A DNA stretch of 64,000 nucleotides, taken from NCBI GenBank assembly GCA_003313425.1, contig NHZP01000026.1, positions 682,001 to 746,000 of the forward strand, read 5' to 3'. Source of the stretch: Pseudopyrenochaeta lycopersici. Its lineage: Eukaryota; Ascomycota; Dothideomycetes; Pleosporales; Pseudopyrenochaetaceae. The notes under the pieces are model-generated. The model saw only the letters and a list, made by a program, of their open reading frames with translations. It was not told the origin of the DNA and did no database searches. A program made the position numbers and the translations under genes. This document shows, piece by piece, positions 1 through 10,450 of this stretch (its first letter is position 1; every line of letters starts with the position of its first letter).

Positions 1-637
1 GCGTGAACTCATACTGTAGTAAGAGGATTGACATCATTCGTCTTGTTTCACGCTGCTGACGGGCACGGGGCTCGCGCCCCGCTGCAGGTCGCTCATCCAG
101 GATCGCTCCTCAGAGTTCCGTTTAACCCTATATTGACGTAGCATCAAGAGATGAACCCACAATAACCTGCATGTAAATGTGATAGAGGGTATTATCTTGT
201 ACTGCCTGAGGTTGCGGGGAGCGTGAACGGAATGGGCATGAACGCAGCGATTTCAGGGCTTCGGGCAACGCCACCTACCGTGATAATCTCTCATACGCTT
301 TCTGCCGCCTGTTACTACCCCTATCTATTGTTCACCATCGATCTTCAGTTGCCGCCGTGGCTACTTCCATAAGTTAACAACAATATCATTCCACTATCTT
401 GGACCAGCAAGAGATATTATCTCATCACACCTTGGGGTAAATTGCTCATATGTGTTTAAAATGTAGTAATAGATATTTTTCACAAATTGTTTCCCCAGAT
501 ATACGCCCAGAGACACACTACAGCTCGAAGGTCGACGTATAAAGGCGACCGCGCACCCACCACAGTATGCTCTTCTCCACATAGAACAACACAGTTGAGG
601 TCATACCAGCGACACATTCTCACGATCATCTTCCGTC
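1..637. other. Left-edge intergenic region, promoter of the DUF4360 gene
   Basis: I see no convincing coding exon here. The short open frames have no family resemblance and run through AT-rich stretches. The last 100 bases hold a TATA box (538-543) and a pyrimidine/CA-rich leader running up to the ATG at 638, so this end acts as the promoter of the downstream secreted-protein gene. Confidence 0.5.
538..543 (+). promoter_or_regulatory. TATA box of the DUF4360 gene
   Basis: A TATAAA hexamer lies 95 bases upstream of the start codon at 638. That leaves a leader of roughly 60 bases if transcription begins about 30 bases downstream of the box. The match is exact; its use is inferred from position. 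Confidence 0.5.
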
Positions 638-1432
638 ATGAAAATCTTTCTCGCATTATCCCTCGGCCTTATCAGCCTCGTCACCGCCATCGCTTTGCCT
701 GCTCCCGATGCCGACCCGATAGTTCGCATTCTTCCACCGAACTGGGCGTTCAACATTACTTCCCTCAGCGGCCCAGGCTGCCCCGACTTCGCAAAGCCGT
801 CTACCGATTCCTACAACACGCGCCTGACGTTCGGTCAAAACACTATGGATGGTAGTGAAATCTACTACTGGCACATAGCATATCCAAGTTTGCGCGCTAG
901 CTTGGGCAGTGTGGAGCATACGTGGTGCGAAACAGAGTTGAGTTATACAGAGTTTGCGGATGTGGAGAAGAGCAAGAGTGGAGACCATTATAGATTGAGG
1001 CTCCATAAGAATGGAACGAAGGTGATAGCAAATTATGACCTCGATGAGGGGGTCGAGGCGTCGTGGGAAGTAACATATGCCACTGGACGTGGAAGCGAAG
1101 TATGCTTTGTGTCCTGCAGATGTAACGGTGGCTGCGCTAATCATGTGAGTTAGATCACCGACGAAATTGCTATTGCCGGTCCCCAGAAGTCCGGTCCATA
1201 CGGGCAGTGGGATTACTCTCCCGTCTCCAAGGAACTTGACCTTTACAAGCTACCCCAGTGTGGCGCAGGGAAGATCAAATTCAGGATTGACCTCAATATT
1301 AAGGGTAAAAGTGGTAAGAACGGAGTGGTGGATAGTGAGAAGGGCAAGCCTAAGGATGGCAAAGAACAGTACTATGGCGTGGAGGTAGGCTGGAGCTATG
1401 ATTGGGAGAAATGTTTTACTAGTGATGTTTGA
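638..1432 (+). CDS. Secreted DUF4360 family protein
   Basis: Two exons, 638-1099 and 1154-1432, encode 246 residues. The 54-nt intron (1100-1153) starts GTATGC, has a CTAAT branch site and ends GAGTTAG. It is phase 0, and its last three bases are a TAG in frame with exon 1. Residues 1-17 form a signal peptide (MKIFLALSLGLISLVTA) followed by a short pro-like stretch. The mature part carries the DUF4360 signature of a Ser-Gly-Pro-Gly-Cys-Pro segment near residue 45 and a later Cys-rich half with a C-terminal Trp...Cys. The family is fungal, secreted and of unknown function; its conserved cysteines suggest disulfide-bonded extracellular proteins. The family call and the splice model are good, but no activity can be assigned. 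Confidence 0.85.
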
Positions 1433-1551
1433 TAAATTCGGTACTGGCTCTGGACGAGGTATCAAGAGGAGTCAGGATGATGAAAAGTTTCTTCCGAATG
1501 ATACAGCCACACAATACATCAAATTACATCCGTAGGAACAGATTTGGCTGA

Positions 1552-1578
1552 GATGCAAGTGATGCAAGTGATGCGAGT
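1552..1578 (+). repeat. 9-bp tandem repeat, three units
   Basis: GATGCAAGT occurs twice in direct succession, followed by GATGCGAGT, one base different. It lies in the 3' flank of the DUF4360 gene and has no apparent role. Confidence 0.75.
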
Positions 1579-2098
1579 CGTGTTCTCTGGTTCCAACCCC
1601 CTCCATTTCCCCTTTCGATATCTATCGTTCCCTCATGACAGATACATGACAATAGATACATGACAAGTATATGCTGGTGTGAGAGTTGCTCCACCCGGCC
1701 AAGCATATGTGCTTGTCTCCGCGGGCAATGTATGCAATGGTAGCAGACTCGTTTGATGCCCTAGAAATTGTTAAGCTTCATATAAAATACGCCAATAATT
1801 CGGTTTACTCACTCCTACGAAAAGGTATGACCCCTGCTGGCATGAATCTACCAAACATTACTATGAGGGGTATGGTGAGATGCACGAGTAAGGTAGCGAG
1901 TCCGATGCGAGCTTCGAGAGTCCAAATGGTCATTTTGGTGTTGTATGAGGTTGCTGTGAAACAGGTACAAGGTGCTGTGAGAAATTTCTTCTAGATGAAA
2001 ACAGAGCTCTCTAATCGAATTTTTAGTTATGTCAGGGCCGTAACATGTTCAAGTAATCCCAACGAGCTGATTATGGCATATTTGGTTTTGGCGCTGAG

Positions 2099-2231
2099 TT
2101 TGGCTCATGGGAGCCAAAAGCCTCAATCTAGGGCCTGAGGTAACACCGCAACCTAGTAACCAAATTTTGATAATGAATTTTTCATTATGTTGTATGCCAT
2201 ACTCTGGAAAGGAGTATTTTGAGTAATACTC
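2099..2231. repeat. Cluster of five short inverted repeats (hairpins)
   Basis: Five stem-forming sequences sit in 133 bases. TTTGGCTC/GAGCCAAA (2099-2118) has a 4-base loop. CCTCA/TGAGG spans 2121-2140. ATAATGAA/TTCATTAT (2170-2188) has a 3-base loop. ATACTC/GAGTAT spans 2199-2217, and GAGTA/TACTC (2221-2231) has a 1-base centre. All arms pair perfectly. No gene or known element explains them. Confidence 0.6.
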
Positions 2232-2730
2232 GTCTCTTACTGGATCGTTCAGCACCGACCCTAGGAAAGATATGAAGCCAATTTCAGCGCGTGCTAGGCA
2301 CCTATCAGGCGATTGTGTAAGGTAGGAAGGCGCTTAAGTTGTTGTGCAGTTTCCAAACTTTTGGCAAACACAGTTTTGGTATCAGATTCTGGACGGGATG
2401 TGGCGTTCTTCGATTGGTCTTGACGCGGTGGAACATCGTTCTCGAACTTTGCAAAGCTGTCTATTGGCTAGACTTCACGCCAGGCAGCCATCGGCAGCGT
2501 GACACCCCCTACTCAGCCTTGTGTTTTGCACCCTTTCAAAACCAAAATCTTAATCGGACCAGAATCTGGTCACGGATCCGTTTTACCCTCGCCACATCAG
2601 CCTTCATGAGGGCCGGAGTTGGCTTATCAAGTCTTTCTGTCGTGTTATCCTTCATAGTCAAATCCTACAATTTGCTCTGCAAGAAGTATTCCTTGCCTGT
2701 TCATTGTCGAAAGCTGTGTGTCGCAGGAAC

Positions 2731-5700
2731 ATGGGGAGAGTCCGCCGTGCAAAGATCCCACAGTCACTGTGGGAATATCACAAAGATACGATTAAGAAAC
2801 TATATCTGGACGAGAAACGAAACTTGGAAGGAATTGGGGGTCTTATCGACGTTATGGAGAGCCATGATTTTCATGCGAGGTGAGGCAAAAGCTATTTACC
2901 CTTTCATTTACTTTAACGAATTGCTTCTGGAAAGTGCTCTGTAATGGCCTCTAATCGAAGGGAAGATCTTGTTGAAGCAATCCATGCTAACGCTGGCTAT
3001 AATTGCAGCAAGCCACAATATGAGATCCAGCTCAAGCGGTGGGGCTTTCGTAAGAAATTAACAAAGGAAACATGGCATACAATCGGACATATAATCGAGC
3101 GTCGGAGAGCTCAAGGGTTTGCGAGTCATGTATACATTTTTGGTGAAAGAGTGACGAACGAGAAGGTCAAGAAGGACACTGCACGGCATATGATTTGCAA
3201 TATCGCTCCGGACAGCTGTAAAATCGAGAATTTACCAGACGGTGTAAGGATCCGATCATCACTGCCTCACGAGGTGCAAGAAGCCGTGAGCGATATTGGC
3301 CTAAAGCACTCCAACAACTCCACGAGCCTAACTTACATTGATAGATCCAGGATGGACCAATCGCTCGCCGTTCTCCTGGAGGAAAAGTTGGACATGTCTT
3401 TCATGCCTGTAGCGAGTCTACTCGAGTTCCCAGATGTTCACTCACGGCTACCAACTCCAGTTTTCAATCTCGACACAGACACCCTGGACATGTTCCCTGA
3501 AACTCGATCCGGCCAGGAAATTTGGGACTGCATTTCGAAGTTCGATGACTTTGGATTGCCTTATAACACTCTCAATCTATTTGACGGCCTCGAAAACCCT
3601 TCGCTGGAGGGACTTACAGGAATATGTCAGTCCCAATCTATTACTTCAAGTGTGAGCCGAACAATGAGTTTGCTTCCGTGGCGGGCGCAGCTGGACCTCC
3701 AAGACCAATCCTACGATACTGTTCTCTTTCGACAGCTAATTTTTCTCCTGTTTAATAACTTTGTAGGAGAAGATCATGCTCCCTTTGAAGCAATTTTTCA
3801 GCAATTGAGAGGGTTTTCGATGTCTCAATTGGAGACCATTCTGGATGCTATCCCTCAGCCATTCTCGACAGCCTTACAACAGAGCATCCTCACGATTGCA
3901 ATCGAAGTCAATGTTCCAAATATTGTTAAGGCCTGCCTGGATCGTTGGCTCGATGTCAATCAATTAACATGTCGTTTCGCTGGAACGCCATATACTCCGC
4001 TCGGCCTTGCATGCAAGTTCCGCCGTTTTGAAATCATAAAATTTCTTGTCGACTTCGGCATGGACGTTAATCAACAAGAAAGCCATACGACATACACAGC
4101 AATGCAGCACCTTCTTCTCTTTCGTGATGAAGTAGGACTACCTCCCGTCACATGTGAAATCTTACGGTTCCTCTTAATGGCTGGTGCCCACATCGGTTGG
4201 TGTGAATTGAGCAATGTTGATTTCTGGAAACAAGATCCTCTGGTAGACATTTATATGAGATACACAAAGACTCCACTACGCTTGGATAAGTTGGATCAGC
4301 TCCATGGCCCTCTGTTTAATGCGACAAGGCTGGTCGGCTATCATCGAGCCACGCAAGCCGTCAAGGTGATGCTGGGAAGAGATTTTAGAATAGGGACTCG
4401 ATCCGATCACGAGCTGAGAAATACATGTTCTCATGCGCTGGAGAATGCGTCGCTACAGGGAAACCTGAGCCTGGTGGAATTCTTTCTGGCCTGCGGAGTT
4501 GATCGCACCACCGATTGCTTAATCAATGCTATCCGCGGCAATCACATGAGTTTAATTCATCGTTTTATGGAAGATACATTGGATTGGGAACTAATGACAA
4601 ATGGTTTCAGCAAAAGCTTCAGGGACGAATGGCATCTATATGCTGGCACACCACCCCGTGACGCTTACGAGTCCTCAGGACAAGATTTTTGGGTCGAATA
4701 TCCACGTACGACTCCATTTAGCGAAGCTATCAGGTGGCAACGGCATAGTATTACTCAAATCCTTCTTCAAAGAAACATAAGAACGATGATAGAAGGGAGC
4801 GATCGTTTTTACGCAGCTCTCGTGGCTGCCGCCGAAGCCGGTGATGCCACCATGGTGCGTGTTCTCCTTGAGCTAGGCACAGATTGTCCGGTGCAGGCTT
4901 TTTCTAGATTAAGTACGGCGATATGCATGGCTATATTAGGGAAACACCTCGCAATAGTAGAAGACTTGATGGCCGCTGGTATTAAGCCTAACGCGGAATG
5001 TCTTGAGTCCGCTATCGTAGCGCACGATGCCCCCATGATCCGTCTGTTTCTGGATGCATGCGTTCCGGTCGCCGGATCTGGACTCATCGTGTTAGCAGTC
5101 AGGTGGGGTAACATTCAAGTCTTGCAACAGCTTATGATTGCGGGCGCCCCTTTGGACCAACCGGGCGGCGTGTCCAAATTTTTGCGATTGCAAGGACGAA
5201 CAGGCAACAGCTTGCAAACTCCATTGGGAGAGGCCATTTATCGGGGAGACACTACCATAATCCGTTTGCTTCTCGAAAGAGGGGCTAGTGTCAATTTGAG
5301 CCGCAGAAGTAGATTACACGAGGAGGAGCTGCTTTCGCCTCTTTTGGTCGCGGTGAACGCTGGTGATCAAGAACTGGTTTCACAACTCCTCCAGCACGGA
5401 GCGGACCCCAATAACCCATCCGCACTTCTGGCTTCTTTGTCAAAATCAAGAATCCTAACAAAAACCCTTTTGACCGCTTTCATGGAGCGCTTTCCAAAAG
5501 GAAAGAAAAACTTCGCTCGTAGAGCGCTCCGTCACGCTATCGATATAGATGACGCTGCTCTCGTCGAAATACTGGCACCATTCGCAGATCCGAATGATAT
5601 TGACGAGCCGGATTGCCAACGTGGCAATTGGGATAATTTACCAAGTCCTTTGGGAGCAGCAATTGTTAGGCGTAAGCCTGGCATAATCAAAACTCTCCTG

Positions 5701-6285
5701 CGTCATCGTGGAAACCCTCACAGTACTGTTATCAGTCGAGCGCCCGATCCGCATAGTGGCAGGTGGACTGCTATGCTACAAGCAATATCAACAGGTGATT
5801 TGACAATCGTCAAACTCATACGCGACGCCGGTGCTCAAGTTAACTGTGATGCTCAGCTTGGGATTGCCCGGACTCCACTTCAACTGGCCATTGAATTGGC
5901 GCATCGTGACATTATAGAGTATCTTATCGACGAGGGTGCTGATATCAATGCGTCACCGTGCATATGGGGAGGCGGTACAGCGCTTCAACTTGCCGCTATC
6001 AAAGGTCTTGTTGGTATTGCAGAGCTGCTTCTCCAAAAGGGTGCTGACATCAATGCACCTCGTGGAAAATACCAGGGCAGGACGGCATTCGAAGGCGCGG
6101 CAGAACATGGTAGGTTAGATATGCTGCTACTTTTGCATCATAAGGGTGTCGACATCGTCTCAGATAGCGGAGAGCAAGTTCGTAGGGCGGTCGAATTCGC
6201 GGAAAAGAATGGTCAGTTAGCTGCGAAGAGTCTTGTTGAGCAGATTGGAGAGGCAGCAAAAATGAAAGCCTTCTTAGCATTGTAG
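2731..6285 (+). CDS. Clr5-domain ankyrin-repeat protein
   Basis: Exons 2731-2879 and 3009-6285 give 1141 residues, with a 129-nt intron (GTGAGG...TTGCAG). The intron splits the N-terminal Clr5 domain (PF14420): exon 1 supplies the IPQSLWEYHKDTIKKLYLDE part and exon 2 the KPQYEIQLKRWGFRKKL part, which together make the whole domain at residues ~8-70. Starting at the in-frame ATG of 2944 would lose half of that domain. From about residue 370 to the end there are degenerate then clear ankyrin repeats. The best are at ~960-1100, with patterns such as TPLQLAIELAHRDIIEYLIDEG. Clr5 is a fungal helical, helix-turn-helix-like domain that caps many ankyrin proteins. The likely role is protein binding or regulation; no enzymatic domain is seen. 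Confidence 0.88.
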
Positions 6286-6606
6286 CATTATCATAGGATG
6301 CGTTGGTGGACTAGGACCACATCAACCGACCGTCTTTGCTATCATCGGAATCCATCTAGGGTGCACTATTCATCATCTTGGCTTTTTCTGTCTGCCGATA
6401 TCCCTTGCTCCAAGCCCCCTTGTTCTGATATTTTGGACCAGTTTGTTTCTTTTCCATTGCTTTGAGTTCATGTGCCGCCGAAATATGTAGCGCATACTAT
6501 AAAGATTCGCTGCGTCGTGCGTAACTTGAGTTCTATATTGCAATTCTTGATATATACATAACATTTTACACATCGTTTTGAACAGTAGGAACACAAATGA
6601 CTGAGT
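6286..6606. other. Convergent intergenic spacer
   Basis: This is the 3' flank shared by the Clr5-ankyrin gene (+) and the F-box-like gene (-). Short open frames on the minus strand have no recognisable content. I see nothing else. Confidence 0.5.
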
Positions 6607-7911
6607 TCAACCAGACATAGATACAGTATCCGTATCCCAGCTCGCAAAACTAGTCCTCGCACCCTCCGTGTCACTCGCGCCCTCGGCTATCAATTCATCA
6701 ATGTTTCGCCTAAATTCCTCCACAGGCTCAGGCTCATACTTCAAATACTCCCGCAGATATGCCGCTGCAGCATCTACATCTCCCAACGCCCGGCAAACGA
6801 AGTGTAGCTCAAGGCTGATACCTGCTTTAGCCTTCTGTATCATTTGCTGCGCTTTGTCATCATCGATAGTCGTTTTATCCGCAAAAGGTTGACGCGTTGA
6901 CTGGATTTTGATAATCTCTTCACCAATTTGGCGCGCCTGCAAAAGGTGTGCATTGTTTTTGGCGCAGCCGGTTGGGATTTCGCCATTTGTCGGCACGCCG
7001 CTGGCAGTGTTGATTAACGATTTAATGAGATCTGCGCCCTCCTCAACTGTTATGGTCCAGAGTTGGAAAATGAAATCTTCTTCCAGGCCTGGTGATGAAT
7101 TGTTTCCAATGGTGGCCATATGACAGTCCCAGAGCAATGTTGCGTATCTATGGGCCATGTTGTATCGCTCAGATGCGAGCTCCCACTGCCCAGCATGTAG
7201 TTTTTCTAGTCCAGCGCTACGAAGGGAACCAAGCTTCTTTAAAAGATCTTCGGCTTCGTATACGCCGCCAACAAGCCTCTTTCTTAGTCGGAGTGTGAGA
7301 GCCTCTGAGATCGAAGCTTCCGTCTCAATACCGAGGAACTTTACAGGACGAATCGAGTCGAGCCATGGCCCAATCAGCAACTCTTCTGCCTTCAATCGAG
7401 TATATGTGAAAGTATTCACCATCTCAAGAGAAACTGACGCTTGCATGTTCCACTCTGCCCAATTCGGTAAGCCCAGAACATCATTCAATAGAATCCTTAA
7501 TGAAGATGCCGGGATCAGGAAAATAGGGTAGCTCGCTAATCCTCGTTCGTGCGTTTCAAACCTGTGGAACTCCATTTTGATCGCTATCGGAGCTGTGGTA
7601 ATATCCTTGTGGGCCATATCAGTCCTGAGCTTGAGCTGCGAGATGATCGGAAAGGGACGAAAGGCAGTATCATTGAGGATTCCCCGTAGAAACACGGGAT
7701 CATTGGTTTGGATGAGAATAGGCAGTTTTGATGCGAGGTAATCAATCACTTCGTGATAAATTTGGCGGTTCAGGGGCAGGATCCTGCAGATTGGTGATAT
7801 CACGGCCTTTACTGCATAGGCGGGGAGCAGCTCGTCGTAGATCTGCTCACGAAGCGTGATCGGAATGTTTAAAAAAGATGCCGAAGTCATGATAGGCGGG
7901 AGATTTTCCAA
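6607..7911 (-). CDS. F-box-like (2EXR-type) protein of unknown function
   Basis: A single 434-codon frame. The N-terminus has the pattern SFLNIPITLREQIYDELL followed by LPLNRQIYHEVIDYL. This is the arrangement of fungal F-box-like/2EXR proteins, in which 'LPxElRxxIYxxLL' precedes an 'L..NRQIYxE' block. The rest is mostly helical. A stretch near residues 240-270 (HAGQWELASERYNMAHRYA) resembles a TPR helix pair, and the end is Ser/Thr/Asp-rich. F-box proteins recruit substrates to SCF ubiquitin ligases, but I cannot say this one binds Skp1. It is divergently placed from another F-box gene, with about 360 bases between the start codons. Confidence 0.75.
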   Translation of the reverse strand: MENLPPIMTSASFLNIPITLREQIYDELLPAYAVKAVISPICRILPLNRQIYHEVIDYLASKLPILIQTNDPVFLRGILNDTAFRPFPIISQLKLRTDMAHKDITTAPIAIKMEFHRFETHERGLASYPIFLIPASSLRILLNDVLGLPNWAEWNMQASVSLEMVNTFTYTRLKAEELLIGPWLDSIRPVKFLGIETEASISEALTLRLRKRLVGGVYEAEDLLKKLGSLRSAGLEKLHAGQWELASERYNMAHRYATLLWDCHMATIGNNSSPGLEEDFIFQLWTITVEEGADLIKSLINTASGVPTNGEIPTGCAKNNAHLLQARQIGEEIIKIQSTRQPFADKTTIDDDKAQQMIQKAKAGISLELHFVCRALGDVDAAAAYLREYLKYEPEPVEEFRRNIDELIAEGASDTEGARTSFASWDTDTVSMSG

Positions 7912-8272
7912 GTTGGATTCGAATTTGTTTCGTGATGGAGCTGAATTTGTAGTTCTGACAAGCGCTTCCAGATTAAGACTGTTGCCTTATGAGGCCAAGG
8001 CTGCCGCAGCTAGTGAGAGGCAACTAGTCTATATTCCGGATATCTAAGCGGTAGAACGCGTCTTTTTAAGCCCCATCAATCATTTCTACTTAGAGTTTGT
8101 TGTAGTTCGTGGCTCAAGTCTTAGCATCGCCAGTGCCGCCCTTTTGTAACAACCAGCCTGGAAAGTGAACAGGCACGGACCGAACGCTAGCGCAGGTACG
8201 AGTGTGTCCGTCTTACTCCGCACCTTGGACCCTCTCTCACTGCCTCTTTTTGTAGTATTCTGTGCTATTAAA
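7912..8272. promoter_or_regulatory. Shared divergent promoter of two F-box-type genes
   Basis: The 361 bases between start codons at 7911 (-) and 8273 (+) must hold both promoters. I see no TATA box that clearly belongs to either gene, and no other element. Confidence 0.45.
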
Positions 8273-9622
8273 ATGCTCAAACTCCCAATTGAGCTACGTC
8301 GCCATTGCATCGAATTTCTCCATGGCGATTCGGAGACTCTCAAGGCCGTTCGTCAGGTCAACAAGGAGCTTGGAATCCTAGCAACCCAAACGCTCTTCAG
8401 CACGTTGATCCTCAACAACACAGACGAAAGTGCGAACAAATTCACCTCATTGCTTCAATCTAAATTAAATTCTCTCGCTCGCTGCGTCATCATCAATACT
8501 TCTGATGATCCAGAGTACACAGGTGGTGTCCAGGATGAAGCCGATGTTGAGGAAAGTTTTGGCGAAGCCCTCGCTCTCCTTTGCAAGCTCTCGAACCTGA
8601 AAGAGGTGGAGGTGAAATTTGCACGCGAATGCGCATATACGACACCCATCGGCGAACCAGGTCGTGAAATGGATAAGGACGTTGCTGAAACGAACTCTTT
8701 CCGCGTCCAGGTGCTCGAGTTTTTGTTTACAGCGTTAAGGCAAGCTGAAAAAGTGGATAGCTTGACGATAAAGAATCTGCAAGACTATATGGATAGAGCT
8801 GTGTTTGAATGGGAGGACTTCAAGGCTGTGCGAGATCGTTTGACAAGCCTGCATTTGCAGATTGCAACTGAAGAGGACGAAGCAGCTCCTGAAGATAGCA
8901 TTCACAAACCGGCGTGTCATCAAGGCTTTGGAAGAGACCTTCCCAATTTATGGCTCAAGCCATTGACAAGCCAGCTCACAAACCTGACTCTGTACGGGAC
9001 GGAGTGCTACTGGGGCGTGTGGCCGTTTGTTGATCTTCGCCAGGTGCCTGCGTTTCCCCAATTGAGATCGCTCTGCCTAGGAAAATTTACCATCACGCAC
9101 GACTGGCAAGTTGATTGGATTCTCTCGCATGGGTCAACTTTAGAAGAGCTTAATCTCGATGACTGTCCCATCATCACCCACCTGTCCCTTTGGAGGGAAC
9201 AAGCCAATGCTAATTTTCCTGCTCTCCACACCGTACCAGAGCCTCATCGTGGTACAATACTTGGCAGAAAACGGTATTTCCAGGCCGTTGATCTCCACTG
9301 GTATCAGATCTTTGAACGCTTTCGTACTGGTCTGCTGCGACTGCGCCACTTTGCTATCGGTTCGGGGGATTGGGATGAGGGCACGGCATTTGAAGAACGA
9401 TATCGACTTTTTACAAAGCTGCTGAGTAGCAGATACTTCATGTTTGATTGCGACATTGGACCAAGCCAGTGGGTTGGTATGGGTAGCCGTTTCGCGAAAT
9501 CAGGACACAGGTTTGATTTACGCGATGGAGAATTGACTTTTGTAATGTTCCCAAAGTGTGATGAGGAGGATGAGGCTGCGTTGTTGGAGTTGTTAGAAGT
9601 TGTCAGCAGTCGTGCTAGATAG
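8273..9622 (+). CDS. F-box protein with leucine-rich C-terminal region
   Basis: A single exon of 449 residues if started at the ATG of 8273 (context AAAATG). The frame stays open upstream to 8165, but that extra stretch looks like translated leader. The F-box starts immediately (MLKLPIELRRHCIEFLHG), followed by the usual KAVRQVNKELGILATQTLF segment. Residues ~200-320 carry loosely spaced leucine-rich units (SLTIKNLQDYMD, LTNLTLYGTE, LEELNLDDCPIITHLSLW) typical of fungal F-box/LRR-like substrate receptors. Expected role: SCF adaptor selecting an unknown substrate. No transmembrane segment is seen. Confidence 0.8.
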   Translation: MLKLPIELRRHCIEFLHGDSETLKAVRQVNKELGILATQTLFSTLILNNTDESANKFTSLLQSKLNSLARCVIINTSDDPEYTGGVQDEADVEESFGEALALLCKLSNLKEVEVKFARECAYTTPIGEPGREMDKDVAETNSFRVQVLEFLFTALRQAEKVDSLTIKNLQDYMDRAVFEWEDFKAVRDRLTSLHLQIATEEDEAAPEDSIHKPACHQGFGRDLPNLWLKPLTSQLTNLTLYGTECYWGVWPFVDLRQVPAFPQLRSLCLGKFTITHDWQVDWILSHGSTLEELNLDDCPIITHLSLWREQANANFPALHTVPEPHRGTILGRKRYFQAVDLHWYQIFERFRTGLLRLRHFAIGSGDWDEGTAFEERYRLFTKLLSSRYFMFDCDIGPSQWVGMGSRFAKSGHRFDLRDGELTFVMFPKCDEEDEAALLELLEVVSSRAR

Positions 9623-10450
9623 GACAAATATAAGGACGTGAAGCTCACTTAACCGGTTGGTGAGACCCTTTTAACGTTCTTTGGCCGCGATTACACGATG
9701 GAAAGAGAATTCCTTGAGAGGGCTGAAGTGATTCGTCTCTCCGGAGCTTTTGCCCAGTGAAAACATTGGGTTCCACCTGCGCTGGTAGTTCGATCAAATC
9801 GACCCAACCCAATAACACTCGTTTCCCCCTCAACATCGTAGACGCATACTATCAATCCGCTGAGAAACTACAAAGGGCAAGTTTGAACCACGATATCGGT
9901 ATTTATCTTACTACGCGTTTTCTTAGTTGAGTTTCACAATGTAAACTATTATAGCGTAGTTTCACCGAGACATGAATCATTTGGGGGTTGGTTTCACCAC
10001 GTAAAATCGTTCATGGTTTGACATGTGTCAGCATGAGATGTTTGTTAGCCGAGAGATCGTTAGAACTGGTTTGGGATATTACAACAATATCTGTGGGTAC
10101 ACAATGCTGCAGTACATCAGTTATTGGTACTCAGTCTTCCTCATTGCGCATCGATTCTCGTGAAGCCCATCTTGGTGGTAGTACTTCACTCCTAGGGATA
10201 TTTCTGCAACAAGGATTCTTTTTTACTAGGATCCCTAGCTTTTGATTCAAAAATACCACTTGATGGCTTGGCATGTGCATGGCCAGTATCAAACATTCAA
10301 GGATGCTAGTAGTACAGGATCATATTGTATTTCCTATGACGAAAAGTTTGGTATCATTCAAGAAGCGCATTACCCAGTCAACAGCCTTTGGGCTGCGACA
10401 TAAATGCCGGTGCAAAGACCGGTTTTGACGCCGTAATATGCGAGCCCGGC
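9623..10450. other. Convergent intergenic region, no gene seen
   Basis: 828 bases between the ends of an F-box gene (+) and the ZIP transporter gene (-). The word GTTTCAC occurs three times at 9931, 9959 and 9991. No coding frame or other feature is supported. Confidence 0.5.

Larger units (their letters stand above)
1433..2730. other. Intergenic region with small repeats and hairpins, no gene seen
   Basis: About 1.3 kb with no supportable gene. It holds a 9-base tandem repeat (1552-1578) and a cluster of short inverted repeats (2099-2231). A 201-codon open frame at 2339-2944 overlaps exon 1 of the next gene in the wrong frame and has no family features, so I do not call it. Confidence 0.5.

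Noticed and set aside
638..1153. DUF4360 gene as a pseudogene with a premature TAG
   Set aside because: The TAG is the end of a well-formed 54-nt intron with donor, branch site and acceptor, and the downstream frame continues the family pattern.
2339..2944. 201-codon plus-strand frame upstream of the Clr5-ankyrin gene
   Set aside because: It overlaps exon 1 of that gene in the wrong frame and has no family features; the true exon is 2731-2879.
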